From contig JAUPVZ010000015.1 of the NCBI GenBank assembly GCA_030916795.1, positions 1-11,762 of the forward strand: a stretch of 11,762 nucleotides of DNA, read 5' to 3'. This stretch comes from Patescibacteria group bacterium (GTDB lineage: Bacteria > Patescibacteriota > Minisyncoccia > Phycocordibacterales > XYD1-FULL-46-19). Shown one piece after another: positions 1 through 7,325 of this stretch. The notes under the pieces are model-generated. The model saw nothing but the letters and a program-made list of their open reading frames with translations, did no database searches and was not told where the DNA came from. A program made the translations under genes and the position numbers. The stretch's first letter is position 1; the number at the start of each line of letters is the position of its first letter.

Positions 1-178
1 TGCCCGCCTCGTCGACACGACCCTCTCCGGCCGCGACCACCAGCCCTTGCTCTGGTCTTTCTTTACCCACTGTGTCTGGAATAATAATCCCCGACAAACT
101 GGTCTTTTCGGGATTTTTGTCTATAACTAGCAACACCCTATCGCCCAAGGGTCTGATTTTTGCTTTATTTTTTTTCAT
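1..178 (-). CDS. groES: Co-chaperonin GroES, N-terminal part (runs off the left edge)
   Basis: This is the start of a leftward gene: ATG at 178-176 and 59 readable codons before the edge. The product opens MKKNKAKIRPLGDRVLLVID and continues with a GIIIPDT segment and an EQGLVVAAGEGR stretch. These are the conserved N-terminal beta strand, mobile loop with its hydrophobic tripeptide (usually GIVLP, here GIIIP) and the following strand of GroES. GroES forms the heptameric lid on the GroEL folding chamber in the cytoplasm. The family is about 95 residues long, so a little over half is visible. groEL would be expected next to it, outside the window. The leader (taaagtaaaaat) is A-rich with no Shine-Dalgarno match. 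No CIRCE operator is visible between it and secG. The family call is firm; the regulation is unresolved. Confidence 0.93.
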   Translation of the reverse strand, partial: MKKNKAKIRPLGDRVLLVIDKNPEKTSLSGIIIPDTVGKERPEQGLVVAAGEGRVDEAG

Positions 179-260
179 ATTTTTACTTTAGATTTTATAG
201 GGCCAAATACCCCCTTTAGCCTAGTAATTCAAGCTTGTATTATGCGTCAAATTATAAATA

Positions 261-289
261 TTGCAATCCCTAAAAACCTTTGCTATAAT
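261..289 (+). promoter_or_regulatory. Promoter of secG (sigma70-like with extended -10)
   Basis: TTGCAA (261-266) and TATAAT (284-289) are separated by exactly 17 bp, and TGC precedes the -10 as in extended -10 promoters. Transcription would start near 296, giving a leader of about 49 nt before the secG ATG. This is the best sigma70 match in the left part of the window. Confidence 0.72.
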
Positions 290-312
290 CATCTCCAATA
301 GTTCTCGCTGGC

Positions 313-332
313 AGTTTTAGCTAGCTCAAACT
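313..332. repeat. 20-bp imperfect inverted repeat in the secG leader
   Basis: AGTTT-t-AGCT / AGCT-c-AAACT forms a dyad symmetric over 18 of 20 bases. It lies about 17 nt downstream of the predicted secG transcription start. It could be an operator for a dimeric regulator acting on secG, on the divergent groES, or on both. It does not match the CIRCE heat-shock operator. A role as an RNA hairpin is less likely because the centre leaves little room for a loop. Confidence 0.35.
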
Positions 333-344
333 TTAACAAATAGA

Positions 345-575
345 ATGCAAACTATTTCTACCTTATTGCCTTGGATTCAGATTATTCTGGCTGTTCTCCT
401 AATGGCTCTCATATTGCTACAACAAAATGACTCTAGTTTAGGCGGAGCTTTTGGTGGTGCCGATTCAGCCACTCACGCCCATCGCAAACGAGGTGCCGAA
501 AAATTTGTCTTCAATTCAACCATCTTGGTAGCTATCTTGTTTGTTGGTTCTGCTATTCTAGCCCTATTTGTCTAA
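345..575 (+). CDS. secG: Preprotein translocase subunit SecG
   Basis: SecG is the small accessory subunit of the SecYEG channel that exports unfolded proteins across the cytoplasmic membrane. The 76-residue product has the family layout: a first membrane helix at about residues 8-25, the ILLQQ segment, a glycine-rich loop with GGAFGGAD at about 33-40, a basic RKRGAEK motif at about 47-53, and a second helix at about 56-76. The length is typical. Translation starts at ATG 345 without a Shine-Dalgarno sequence, behind a good promoter at 261-289. The solute-binding protein gene follows 61 bp downstream on the same strand. The short length makes the call rest on topology and the GGAFGG and RGAEK motifs, which fit well. 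Confidence 0.9.
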   Translation: MQTISTLLPWIQIILAVLLMALILLQQNDSSLGGAFGGADSATHAHRKRGAEKFVFNSTILVAILFVGSAILALFV

Positions 576-582
576 GCCGGTT

Positions 583-603
583 CGACTAAATATTTTTTGG
601 TCG
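583..603 (+). other. Hairpin between secG and the solute-binding protein gene
   Basis: CGACTAAA pairs with TTTGGTCG (eight pairs including one U-G) around a 5-nt loop, starting 7 nt after the secG stop. There is no U-run after it, so it is a poor intrinsic terminator. It may be an mRNA 3' stabiliser or a partial terminator. Confidence 0.3.
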
Positions 604-636
604 TTCTAAAAAAATTATTATTCAATAAAATAGTAT

Positions 637-2388
637 ATGTCGATATCGACTGAATTGTCTTCGGTGGCACGATCTTTGCCTTTGTCAAAAAAGATTATTA
701 TTTTAGTTTTACTTATTATCGGTGGGGCTACCATCATCTCTTCTTTGTGGAAATTAAATAATACCGTTCTGGTGGGTGTCCCAGAAAACGGCGGGGTTTT
801 ACGCGAGGGTGTTATTGGAGCCCCCCGTTTTATCAACCCTTTGCTCGCAATTTCTGACACCGATCGAGACTTATCAGCGGTCATTTATTCCGGACTAATG
901 CGCAAGGGGACTGACGGCCAGTTTATCCCCGACCTAGCCGAACGTTTTGATATATCAAATGACGGCAAAACTTATACCTTCTACCTCCGCAAAAACCTAA
1001 CTTGGCACGACGGCAAACCAATCACTGCCAATGATGTCGTTTTTACGATCAACAAAGCCGTTGACCCCGCCGTCAAAAGCCCCAAAGCAATCAATTGGGA
1101 GGGGGTGGGAGTAACCGCCCAAAGTGACCGCGTAATTATCTTTAACCTACCTCAACCATATTCCGCCTTTATCGGCGAGACCACGATTGGTATATTACCC
1201 TCTCATATTTGGGGCCAGATTGCCTCGGAAACTTTGGCTTTTAGTGAATTAAATGCTCAACCCATCGGCAGTGGCCCGTACATGATTAAATCCGTAAAAT
1301 ATTCTAGCGACGGATTGCCAATTTACTACAATTTGTCAGCTTTTAAAGATTTTGCTCTCGGCAAAGCTCATATTGAAGAAATTACTTTTTATTTTTATCC
1401 AAACGAAGAAGAACTAATCGACGCTGCTCAAAAAAATATTATCGACAATTTAGGTGGTATTACTCCTCTGTCGGCCCAAAAACTTCAACGTTTTGGTGCT
1501 AAAGTAAAGCAAACCCCCCTACCTCGAGTCTTTGGAATTTTCTGGAACCAAAATGAGGCAAAAATTTTTACTCAATCTGAAGTCCGCAAGGCCCTAGAGC
1601 AAAGCTTGGACCGAAAATATATTGTCGAAAATATTTTAGAAAATTTTGCTACGCCCATCGATGGCCCATTACCTCCTAGCTCTATCGGGTATGAAAAAAA
1701 GATTGGCCTGAGCGAACCTATCGGCCTACGTATCCAAAAAGCTAAAAATCTTTTAACTTCGGCTGGTTGGGAAAAAGGTTCAGATGGTATTTTGCAAAAG
1801 ACTGTTGGCAAAGAAACCCTGCGTCTAGAATTTACTATCACCACGGCCGACACGACTGAGCTAAAAGCGATTGCTCGGTTAGCCGAAAATACTTGGGAAA
1901 AAATGGGCGCAAAGGTAACCATTAAGGTTCAGGATCTAAGCGACCTCCAACAAACTAGTATTCGTCCCCGCAAATACGATGCCTTATTGTTTGGAATGTC
2001 TACCGGGGCTGACAGTGACCTATATTCGTTCTGGCACTCAAGCGAACGCAGTGACCCTGGTCTAAATGTTGCCATGTATGCCAACCCGTCAGCCGACAAA
2101 TTATTAGAAAAAATTAAGACCGAACAAAATCGAAACCTTTTGGCTGGCGATATCAAGAAATTAAACACGATTATTCGCAACGACCACCCAGCCGTCTTTA
2201 TCTACAGCCCAGACTTTATTTATGTCATTTCTGAAGATATTAGAGAGATGGATCTGCCATATATTAATATCCCCGCTGATCGTTTTGCCCACATTTATGA
2301 TTGGTATCTAGCCACAGATAAAGTTTGGCCATTCTTTGCTCCAGACAATACTGCTTCTGACACCGCTTCTACCACCAAAAATATTTAA
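637..2388 (+). CDS. Family-5 extracellular solute-binding protein (peptide ABC transporter type), membrane-anchored
   Basis: The 583-residue product belongs to the SBP_bac_5 (DppA/OppA-like) family, which binds peptides or other solutes outside the cytoplasmic membrane. After a short cytoplasmic head, a hydrophobic helix at about residues 19-37 (KKIIILVLLIIGGATIISS) is followed by the binding domain. Family signatures are RFINPLL (64-70), VIYSGLM near 82-88, LAERFDIS, TYTFYLRKNLTWHDGKPIT at about 112-130 and ANDVVFTI. There is no lipobox cysteine after the helix, so it is probably held by an uncleaved N-terminal anchor rather than a lipid. No permease or ATPase gene lies nearby, so the partner and substrate are unknown. 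A TAAAAT box at 626-631 ends 5 nt before the ATG, and no Shine-Dalgarno is present. The family call is firm; the transport role is inferred. Confidence 0.85.
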   Translation: MSISTELSSVARSLPLSKKIIILVLLIIGGATIISSLWKLNNTVLVGVPENGGVLREGVIGAPRFINPLLAISDTDRDLSAVIYSGLMRKGTDGQFIPDLAERFDISNDGKTYTFYLRKNLTWHDGKPITANDVVFTINKAVDPAVKSPKAINWEGVGVTAQSDRVIIFNLPQPYSAFIGETTIGILPSHIWGQIASETLAFSELNAQPIGSGPYMIKSVKYSSDGLPIYYNLSAFKDFALGKAHIEEITFYFYPNEEELIDAAQKNIIDNLGGITPLSAQKLQRFGAKVKQTPLPRVFGIFWNQNEAKIFTQSEVRKALEQSLDRKYIVENILENFATPIDGPLPPSSIGYEKKIGLSEPIGLRIQKAKNLLTSAGWEKGSDGILQKTVGKETLRLEFTITTADTTELKAIARLAENTWEKMGAKVTIKVQDLSDLQQTSIRPRKYDALLFGMSTGADSDLYSFWHSSERSDPGLNVAMYANPSADKLLEKIKTEQNRNLLAGDIKKLNTIIRNDHPAVFIYSPDFIYVISEDIREMDLPYINIPADRFAHIYDWYLATDKVWPFFAPDNTASDTASTTKNI

Positions 2389-2417
2389 TCATTATTACTT
2401 AGTTAAAATAAATTATT

Positions 2418-4352
2418 ATGCCTCCAATTCGTAGAGATCAATCAACCAGAGTCGAGCACCGCCCTAAAAGTCCAAATCGACGACCAGTCCTAAATCAAGC
2501 CAGTACTGCCCCCGTCGGCGCCACCCCCGACAATAAACATGTCCCAAAAATGCCGACGAGTGTTCCCCATTCCGCCAAACATCCTTCCAAAAATAGCCGT
2601 CACTCCCACCGCCCCGCCGGTCATCGTCCTAGCTCGGCCCATTCTAATCCAGCTCCAAAAAAAGATGTCAGCCCTATTTCCGCTGATACTATTCGTATTA
2701 TCCCTCTGGGTGGGGTAGAAGAAATTGGCAAAAATATGACTGCGATTGAGTTGGGCAACGATATTATTGTTGTCGATGCCGGCCTCCAATTCCCCGACGA
2801 AAATGCCCCCGGGGTAGATTATATTATCCCTGACACCACCTATCTAGAAACCCGAAAAGATAAAATCCGGGGTCTGGTGGTCACCCACGGTCACTTAGAC
2901 CACATCGGAGGTATACCCTATGTTATGCCCAAAATTGGCAACCCGCCTATTTACACCAGTCTCTTAACCGGGGTAATGATCAAAAAACGCCAAGAGGAAT
3001 TTGTTCATTTGCCAAAACTAACAATCAATACTGTCACCCAGACCGATACTGTTCGCCTGGGACAATTTAAGCTACGTTTTTTTGGAGCGACCCACACTAT
3101 TCCGGACACCTTAGGCTTGATTATCGAAACCCCTTACGGAAACATTATCATGACGGGCGATATCAAGATTGAGACCAAAGACAATATCCCGGCGCCATTT
3201 GAAGTTGAAACTTATACAAAACTGGGCGAAGAAAACAATCTCCTACTTATTGCCGACTCGACCAATGTTGAAAAAGAAGGTTTTTCTTTTCCTGAGAAAA
3301 TTGTTCACGATAATCTCAAAAAACTAATTCAAGATGCACCCGGGCGCATTATTGTTAGCACCTTTGCTTCGTTGTTTGACCGCATTGTTTATGTGATCCA
3401 AGCAGCCGAACTCCTCGGCAAAAAGGTGGTTGTCGAGGGTCGCTCAATGAAAACCAATGTCGAGATTGCCCGCGAATTGGGTATCTTAAAAATAAAAGAC
3501 TCGACTATTGTTGGTGCCGAACGGATGGATGAATACCCCGAAAACAAATTGGTCATCTTGGCGACGGGCGCCCAAGGTGATGAATTTGCCGCCTTGATGC
3601 GTATCTCCAACAAAACTCACAAATACGTCAAACTTCACAAAGGTGACACCGTTTTATTGTCTAGCTCGGTCGTCCCGGGAAATGAAAAAAGTGTTGGCCG
3701 TCTAAAAGACAACCTCGCTCGCCAGGGCGCGCGCATCTTGCATTATGGCGTCGCCGAAATCCATTCCTCAGGGCACTCTTATCGGGGGGAAATAGAGTAT
3801 ATCCACAAAATGATCAAACCAAAGTTCTTTGTCCCTGTGCATGGTAGCCACTATATGTTACGGGTCCACGAACGTATTGCCGAGGAATTGGGTATGGCCT
3901 CAGCCAACATAATTGTTCCGGATAACGGGATGATTATCGAAATCGGCGAAAAGGGCGCCAAATTTAAATCCCTCAAAGAAAGCGCGTCTAGTCGGGTGGT
4001 GATGGTGGACGGTCTAGGTACTGGCAATGTCGAGGAAGTGGTGATTCGTGACCGCCAGCTCTTATCCCAAGATGGAATGTTTGTGATTATCGCCACGATC
4101 GATATCAAAACAGGCAAGGTCCGTAAATCGCCAGATATCATCTCGCGGGGTTTTGTTTATCTCAAAGAGTCCCAAGAAATGCTCCACGCCGTACGCAACT
4201 TAATCAAAAAGACTATCGAGGAATCCGCCAGCAAAATGCACCCGATCAATTTCGACTATGTCAAAAATTCCGTGCGTGAAGAAACCGCTCGTTATTTATT
4301 CCAAAAAACTCACAAACGTCCAATTATTTTACCGGTACTGATTGAGGTTTAA
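2418..4352 (+). CDS. rnj: Ribonuclease J (metallo-beta-lactamase/beta-CASP RNase) with disordered N-terminal extension
   Basis: RNase J degrades and matures RNA in the cytoplasm as a 5'-to-3' exonuclease and endonuclease. The 644-residue product has a metallo-beta-lactamase core from about residue 91 (TIRIIPLGGVEEIGKN). The zinc-binding HGHLDH lies at 157-162, with further ligand motifs ATHTIPD (His226) and TGDIK (Asp248). The beta-CASP domain follows, then PVHGSHYMLRVHERIA carrying the late histidine ligand, then the RNase J C-terminal domain to residue 644. The first 90 residues are an extra low-complexity tail rich in Pro, Ser, His, Lys and Arg, beyond the usual size of about 555. An internal start such as Met45 would shorten the tail without touching the core. 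It sits 29 bp after the solute-binding gene and 33 bp before the MFS gene. A TAAAAT box at 2404-2409 just precedes the ATG. Confidence 0.94.
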   Translation: MPPIRRDQSTRVEHRPKSPNRRPVLNQASTAPVGATPDNKHVPKMPTSVPHSAKHPSKNSRHSHRPAGHRPSSAHSNPAPKKDVSPISADTIRIIPLGGVEEIGKNMTAIELGNDIIVVDAGLQFPDENAPGVDYIIPDTTYLETRKDKIRGLVVTHGHLDHIGGIPYVMPKIGNPPIYTSLLTGVMIKKRQEEFVHLPKLTINTVTQTDTVRLGQFKLRFFGATHTIPDTLGLIIETPYGNIIMTGDIKIETKDNIPAPFEVETYTKLGEENNLLLIADSTNVEKEGFSFPEKIVHDNLKKLIQDAPGRIIVSTFASLFDRIVYVIQAAELLGKKVVVEGRSMKTNVEIARELGILKIKDSTIVGAERMDEYPENKLVILATGAQGDEFAALMRISNKTHKYVKLHKGDTVLLSSSVVPGNEKSVGRLKDNLARQGARILHYGVAEIHSSGHSYRGEIEYIHKMIKPKFFVPVHGSHYMLRVHERIAEELGMASANIIVPDNGMIIEIGEKGAKFKSLKESASSRVVMVDGLGTGNVEEVVIRDRQLLSQDGMFVIIATIDIKTGKVRKSPDIISRGFVYLKESQEMLHAVRNLIKKTIEESASKMHPINFDYVKNSVREETARYLFQKTHKRPIILPVLIEV

Positions 4353-4374
4353 AAAATATAATTTACAATAACTT

Positions 4375-4380
4375 TATAAT
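4375..4380 (+). promoter_or_regulatory. -10 box directly before the MFS gene, implying a leaderless mRNA
   Basis: A perfect TATAAT ends 5 nt before the ATG at 4386, so transcription would begin at or next to the start codon. A second TATAAT lies at 4357-4362. No convincing -35 element is seen at either, so activity is inferred from the -10 alone in an A/T-rich spacer. Confidence 0.4.
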
Positions 4381-4385
4381 AAGTA

Positions 4386-5564
4386 ATGATAATTAAAGTA
4401 CCTACTAATCTCCGTCTTTTCATTTATCTAACCGCGCTGTTTATGACACTTAGTGTGTCATTGGTTTCCTACACCAACTCTTCATTCCTAGCCCAAATTA
4501 TTGGGACCGACCAAATCGGTTTGATTTATATTGCCTCTTCAATTATTTCTTTGTTTTTGTTTTTAATCTGGCCAAGCATTTTAAAGACAATCCGACTTAA
4601 AACCTCGCTTGCTCTCTTAGGGTTAGTAAGTTTTATCGCTTTAACTGGTTTATTTATTTTCGATCAAGTATTAGCGGTTGGCATCGGTCTCTTCCTTGTT
4701 TTTTATGCCACGGCTCCGCTTCTACGCTATAGTCTTGACTTATATTTAGAAAATTTTTCGACTAATAAAATAACCGGCGGTATTCGTGGTTTGTTTCTGA
4801 CTATTATTAACACCGCTTGGCTTATTTCGCCAATCATAACTGGCCTTATTTTAGATGGTAGTAACCATTATGAATTGGTTTATGGGGTAGCAGGTTTAAA
4901 CCTCATTCCTTTTTTATTTTTACTATTTAAATTACCTCGCGTCGAGATCACCTCCAAGTTAAACCCTACAAGCAATCCATGGGCCATACTATGGCGTCCT
5001 AAAAATCAGCTCGACAAAGATTTGCGCAACATTTTAGGTATTGATTTTATTTTAAACTTTTTTTATGCCTTGATGGTAATTTATACCCCATTATATCTCC
5101 ATCAAGCCATGGGTTTTTCTTGGGACCAAATTGGCTTTATTTTTACTATAATGCTTTTACCTTTTGTCCTAATTCAATACCCGCTTGGCTTGTTGTGTGA
5201 TAAAAAGATAGGAGAGAAAGAAATTATTATTACCGGCCTTATTCTAATGGCCTTTGCCACCACCTTAATTATCTTTTTACCACCAGGCATGGTAGTCCTA
5301 TGGGCTATTATCTTATGTCTTACTCGCGTTGGTGCCGCCGCTGTAGAAATAGCCAAAGAAACATATTTGTTTAAAAAGATTAAACACGAAGACAGCACAA
5401 TCCTCTCTCTGTCGCGCATGTTAGTGTCTGTCTCTTATATTATCGGTCCGCTGTCTGTAGGACTATTTCTAATTATTTTTGATTTTAAATTTTTATTTGC
5501 TGCCCTCGGTCTCGTTGTCCTTTTAGGTCTTTACTTTGCCTACAACCTTGTGGATACTGCCTAG
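4386..5564 (+). CDS. Major facilitator superfamily transporter
   Basis: The 392-residue product is almost entirely hydrophobic, with about 12 predicted membrane helices (roughly residues 10-32, 42-64, 72-92, 95-115, 136-156, 164-183, 219-240, 248-270, 279-297, 303-323, 345-367 and 368-388). The long polar loop at about 184-215 is the usual MFS centre. The second-half copy of MFS motif A is visible as GLLCDKKIGEK (268-278) between helices 8 and 9. The protein would move a small molecule across the cytoplasmic membrane. The substrate cannot be read from sequence, though efflux is a reasonable guess for the fold. It is the last gene of the rightward block and ends with TAG. No Shine-Dalgarno is present, and the -10 box abuts the start. 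Confidence 0.8.
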   Translation: MIIKVPTNLRLFIYLTALFMTLSVSLVSYTNSSFLAQIIGTDQIGLIYIASSIISLFLFLIWPSILKTIRLKTSLALLGLVSFIALTGLFIFDQVLAVGIGLFLVFYATAPLLRYSLDLYLENFSTNKITGGIRGLFLTIINTAWLISPIITGLILDGSNHYELVYGVAGLNLIPFLFLLFKLPRVEITSKLNPTSNPWAILWRPKNQLDKDLRNILGIDFILNFFYALMVIYTPLYLHQAMGFSWDQIGFIFTIMLLPFVLIQYPLGLLCDKKIGEKEIIITGLILMAFATTLIIFLPPGMVVLWAIILCLTRVGAAAVEIAKETYLFKKIKHEDSTILSLSRMLVSVSYIIGPLSVGLFLIIFDFKFLFAALGLVVLLGLYFAYNLVDTA

Positions 5565-5659
5565 TTATACTTGTTACTGGTTAATAGGCCAGCCCAACGG
5601 ACTTGAGGGGGATCTGTGTATGTTGCACTGATTTGAAACGTTCATTTACAAAAAAAGTT

Positions 5660-5734
5660 AAGCTGCTAGGGTATCGAACCCAAAACTTCGGAAGGTCCCA
5701 TTTGGACAACCTGCAGGAGTCCTGCGTGAAGCTT
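5660..5734 (-). ncRNA. 75-nt tRNA-like cloverleaf without a normal anticodon arm (candidate structured RNA or degenerate tRNA)
   Basis: Read on the minus strand, the ends AAGCTTC and GCAGCTT pair at six of seven positions like an acceptor stem. Next to the 3' strand is GGG-TTCGATA-CCC, an almost perfect tRNA T-arm with a 7-nt loop in the right place (one mismatch in the five-pair stem). The rest is abnormal. The D-arm position holds GCAGG-act-CCTGC, a five-pair stem with a 3-nt loop, and the anticodon position holds an AGGT/ACCT or GTCC/GGAC hairpin without a 7-nt loop or U33. No CCA is encoded. T-runs follow on both strands (5650-5657 for minus, 5736-5740 for plus). It lies in the convergent spacer between the MFS and helicase genes. 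Alternatives are a decayed tRNA, a tRNA-mimicking small RNA or a 3'-UTR structure. No identity is assigned. Confidence 0.4.
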
Positions 5735-5804
5735 ATTTTTTCTCACCCCAAGTTTGGTCAAGCTGGATCATCAGTGTGTTCTTCTTTTTTATTAAAAACA
5801 ACTC

Positions 5805-7310
5805 CTATTTCATCAATTCTCGCAACCGGCAATAATCACACTTGGGGTCAGCACAGGTTTTATTCCAAAAAGATAGGCTGAGAATTTCATTGGCTACTTG
5901 CTCAATAGTTTTTTTTAATTCTTGTACCTGTTCACCAGTAATTTTAAATTTCTCTTTCTTATATTTACCGCTACTGTTAGGTTCAATAAAATCAATCTCC
6001 CCTGATACCATTTGATATTTTCCGTCTTCAAACAAGTTTAGTAAAAGTTGATAAAAAACCAATTGGCGAAAATAGTTTCCATCGGCCTCTTTGGTCTCAC
6101 CCAAAATTTGATTACGGCTTTTTGGTTTACCGGTCTTATAATCCACCACATTTACATTGTTACCACTTTCCAAAAATTCAATTTTATCTAAATTTCCTAC
6201 CAGTTTTACGCCCGATGTGAGCAAAACTCCCTTGATTTTAAATTCGGTCAAAACATTAAAGTTGAAGTTGGGCGAGTATGTCTCATGCCAACCAGCGAGC
6301 GCTTTCTGGCCTTTAGCCAAGGTTTCCAAAAAGTCTTGATGGGACAACGGTGCATCTTTCAATCGGCGTTCAAAACTGGCCAACAACCCCTCGAGATTAA
6401 GGCCCTTATCTTTGGCCCGAGCAAAAACATCCTGCAGGGCCCCATGGATAGCCGACCCGTACAATTGGTGCTTTTCGGGGATTGCCGGTAGGCGGATTAG
6501 ATTTCGATAAAAATATTGCCAAGGACAGATTAAATAGTTATTTAAGGCGGTCACCGATAACCCCTGCCCAGCAAAAAGCTCGGCGATAAATTCTTTATCT
6601 TTCAAGCTGTGATCCTTTTCTTCTGCTGGTAAAAGCAGTCGGACTTGGTCTTCTTGGCTAGAGACATTCCATTTCTCTACATCCACATATTCAATCAACT
6701 CTGGGTTTAGGTCAGTCACAAATCGACTAGGGCTTTGTTCTTTACCCCCTTCTCCTAATACCGAATAAGTTATAGTTAGTCCCGCCTTAGCTCTGGTCAA
6801 CGCCACATAAAACAACCTTCGTTCATCGTCATCATCAACAGCCTCATAATCTATTTTGCTGTTGTTCGACAACTTATATACCTCACTTAATAATTTTAGT
6901 TTGTCCCGATTGTGCCGCCCGCCAAAGTGCCCATCATAAGCCCCCACAATATAAACATATTCAAATTCCAGCCCCTTGGCTTTGTGTGCGGTAAGCAACC
7001 GAACCTTACCTTTCTGTCCCCCAACTCGTTTTTTCTTTAAAACAATTTTATGTTTTTTGGCTATACTTAAGAATTCCAAAAAATTAAGCAATTTCGCTTC
7101 CGGATTACTCTCAACCACTGATGCCAGCAACTCAAAAAAGGCTGCTACGCTCTCTAGCCGCTCGCGAGCTTTTGGGTCACGGACTATATATTCAACCAAC
7201 TTTGACTGTTTTAAAATAGTTTCAGCAAACGACAATAAACCATTATTTTCGCCCATAACCTTCCAATCAGATAATAAAGAGAAGGTAAGTGGCGCCTGTT
7301 TCTCCAGCAC
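5805..7310 (-). CDS. UvrD-type helicase, C-terminal half with RecB/AddB-like Fe-S nuclease domain (downstream of in-frame TAG)
   Basis: This 501-codon frame (first usable start GTG 7310) continues the upstream helicase frame exactly, after TAG and four codons. It holds helicase motif V, LTAHKAKGLEFEYVYI (about residues 106-121), and motif VI, DDERRLFYVALTRAKAG (about 161-177). A PD-(D/E)XK nuclease of the RecB/AddB/Cas4 type follows: GSAIHGAL (His289), TEFKIKG (Glu356), GNLDKIE (Asp374), VVDYKTGK (Asp390, Lys392) and QLVFY (Gln416, Tyr420). Cys262 plus the terminal C-x4-C-x2-C (486, 491, 494) match an AddB/Cas4-style 4Fe-4S clamp. Intact, the enzyme would unwind and cut DNA in break repair or recombination. 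No Shine-Dalgarno precedes the GTG, so separate translation is doubtful. The gene ends with TAG. Confidence 0.85.
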   Translation of the reverse strand: MLEKQAPLTFSLLSDWKVMGENNGLLSFAETILKQSKLVEYIVRDPKARERLESVAAFFELLASVVESNPEAKLLNFLEFLSIAKKHKIVLKKKRVGGQKGKVRLLTAHKAKGLEFEYVYIVGAYDGHFGGRHNRDKLKLLSEVYKLSNNSKIDYEAVDDDDERRLFYVALTRAKAGLTITYSVLGEGGKEQSPSRFVTDLNPELIEYVDVEKWNVSSQEDQVRLLLPAEEKDHSLKDKEFIAELFAGQGLSVTALNNYLICPWQYFYRNLIRLPAIPEKHQLYGSAIHGALQDVFARAKDKGLNLEGLLASFERRLKDAPLSHQDFLETLAKGQKALAGWHETYSPNFNFNVLTEFKIKGVLLTSGVKLVGNLDKIEFLESGNNVNVVDYKTGKPKSRNQILGETKEADGNYFRQLVFYQLLLNLFEDGKYQMVSGEIDFIEPNSSGKYKKEKFKITGEQVQELKKTIEQVANEILSLSFWNKTCADPKCDYCRLRELMK

Positions 7311-7322
7311 TTTGATTAGGGG

Positions 7323-7325
7323 CTA
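7323..7325 (-). other. In-frame TAG interrupting the UvrD helicase-nuclease gene
   Basis: Minus-strand frame: ...CAT GAA GAA AAA TAG CCC CTA ATC AAA GTG... The reading frame is identical on both sides, and no indel is needed to join the two halves into about 982 residues. TAG also ends the MFS gene, the yqeY gene, the 59-aa orphan gene and this gene itself, so it is a genuine stop codon here. A single base change from CAG, AAG, GAG, TGG or TAY would create it. Confidence 0.9.

Noticed and set aside
178..344. CIRCE heat-shock operator upstream of groES
   Set aside because: No TTAGCACTC-N9-GAGTGCTAA match exists in the spacer. The TTAGC..GCTCAA stretch at 317-329 shares only fragments and lacks the 9-nt spacing.
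5660..5734. Functional elongator tRNA on either strand
   Set aside because: No 7-nt anticodon loop with U33 and no D-loop GG can be drawn on the minus strand. On the plus strand the T-arm position has a 3-nt loop.
5781..5800. Intrinsic terminator for the helicase gene in the TTTTTATTAAAAA stretch
   Set aside because: The possible stem is only A-U pairs with a 3-nt loop and no following U-run on the minus strand, too weak to call.
5603..5881. 92-codon frame on the plus strand
   Set aside because: It crosses the tRNA-like element and the end of the helicase gene, has no ribosome binding site, and its product is Cys/Ser-rich with no family look.
7323..7325. TAG read as a sense codon (alternative genetic code)
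   Set aside because: TAG is the natural end of the MFS, yqeY, 59-aa and helicase-nuclease frames, and the products end where family members should. The known CPR code change concerns TGA as glycine, and here TGA also behaves as a stop in the two tiny minus-strand genes.
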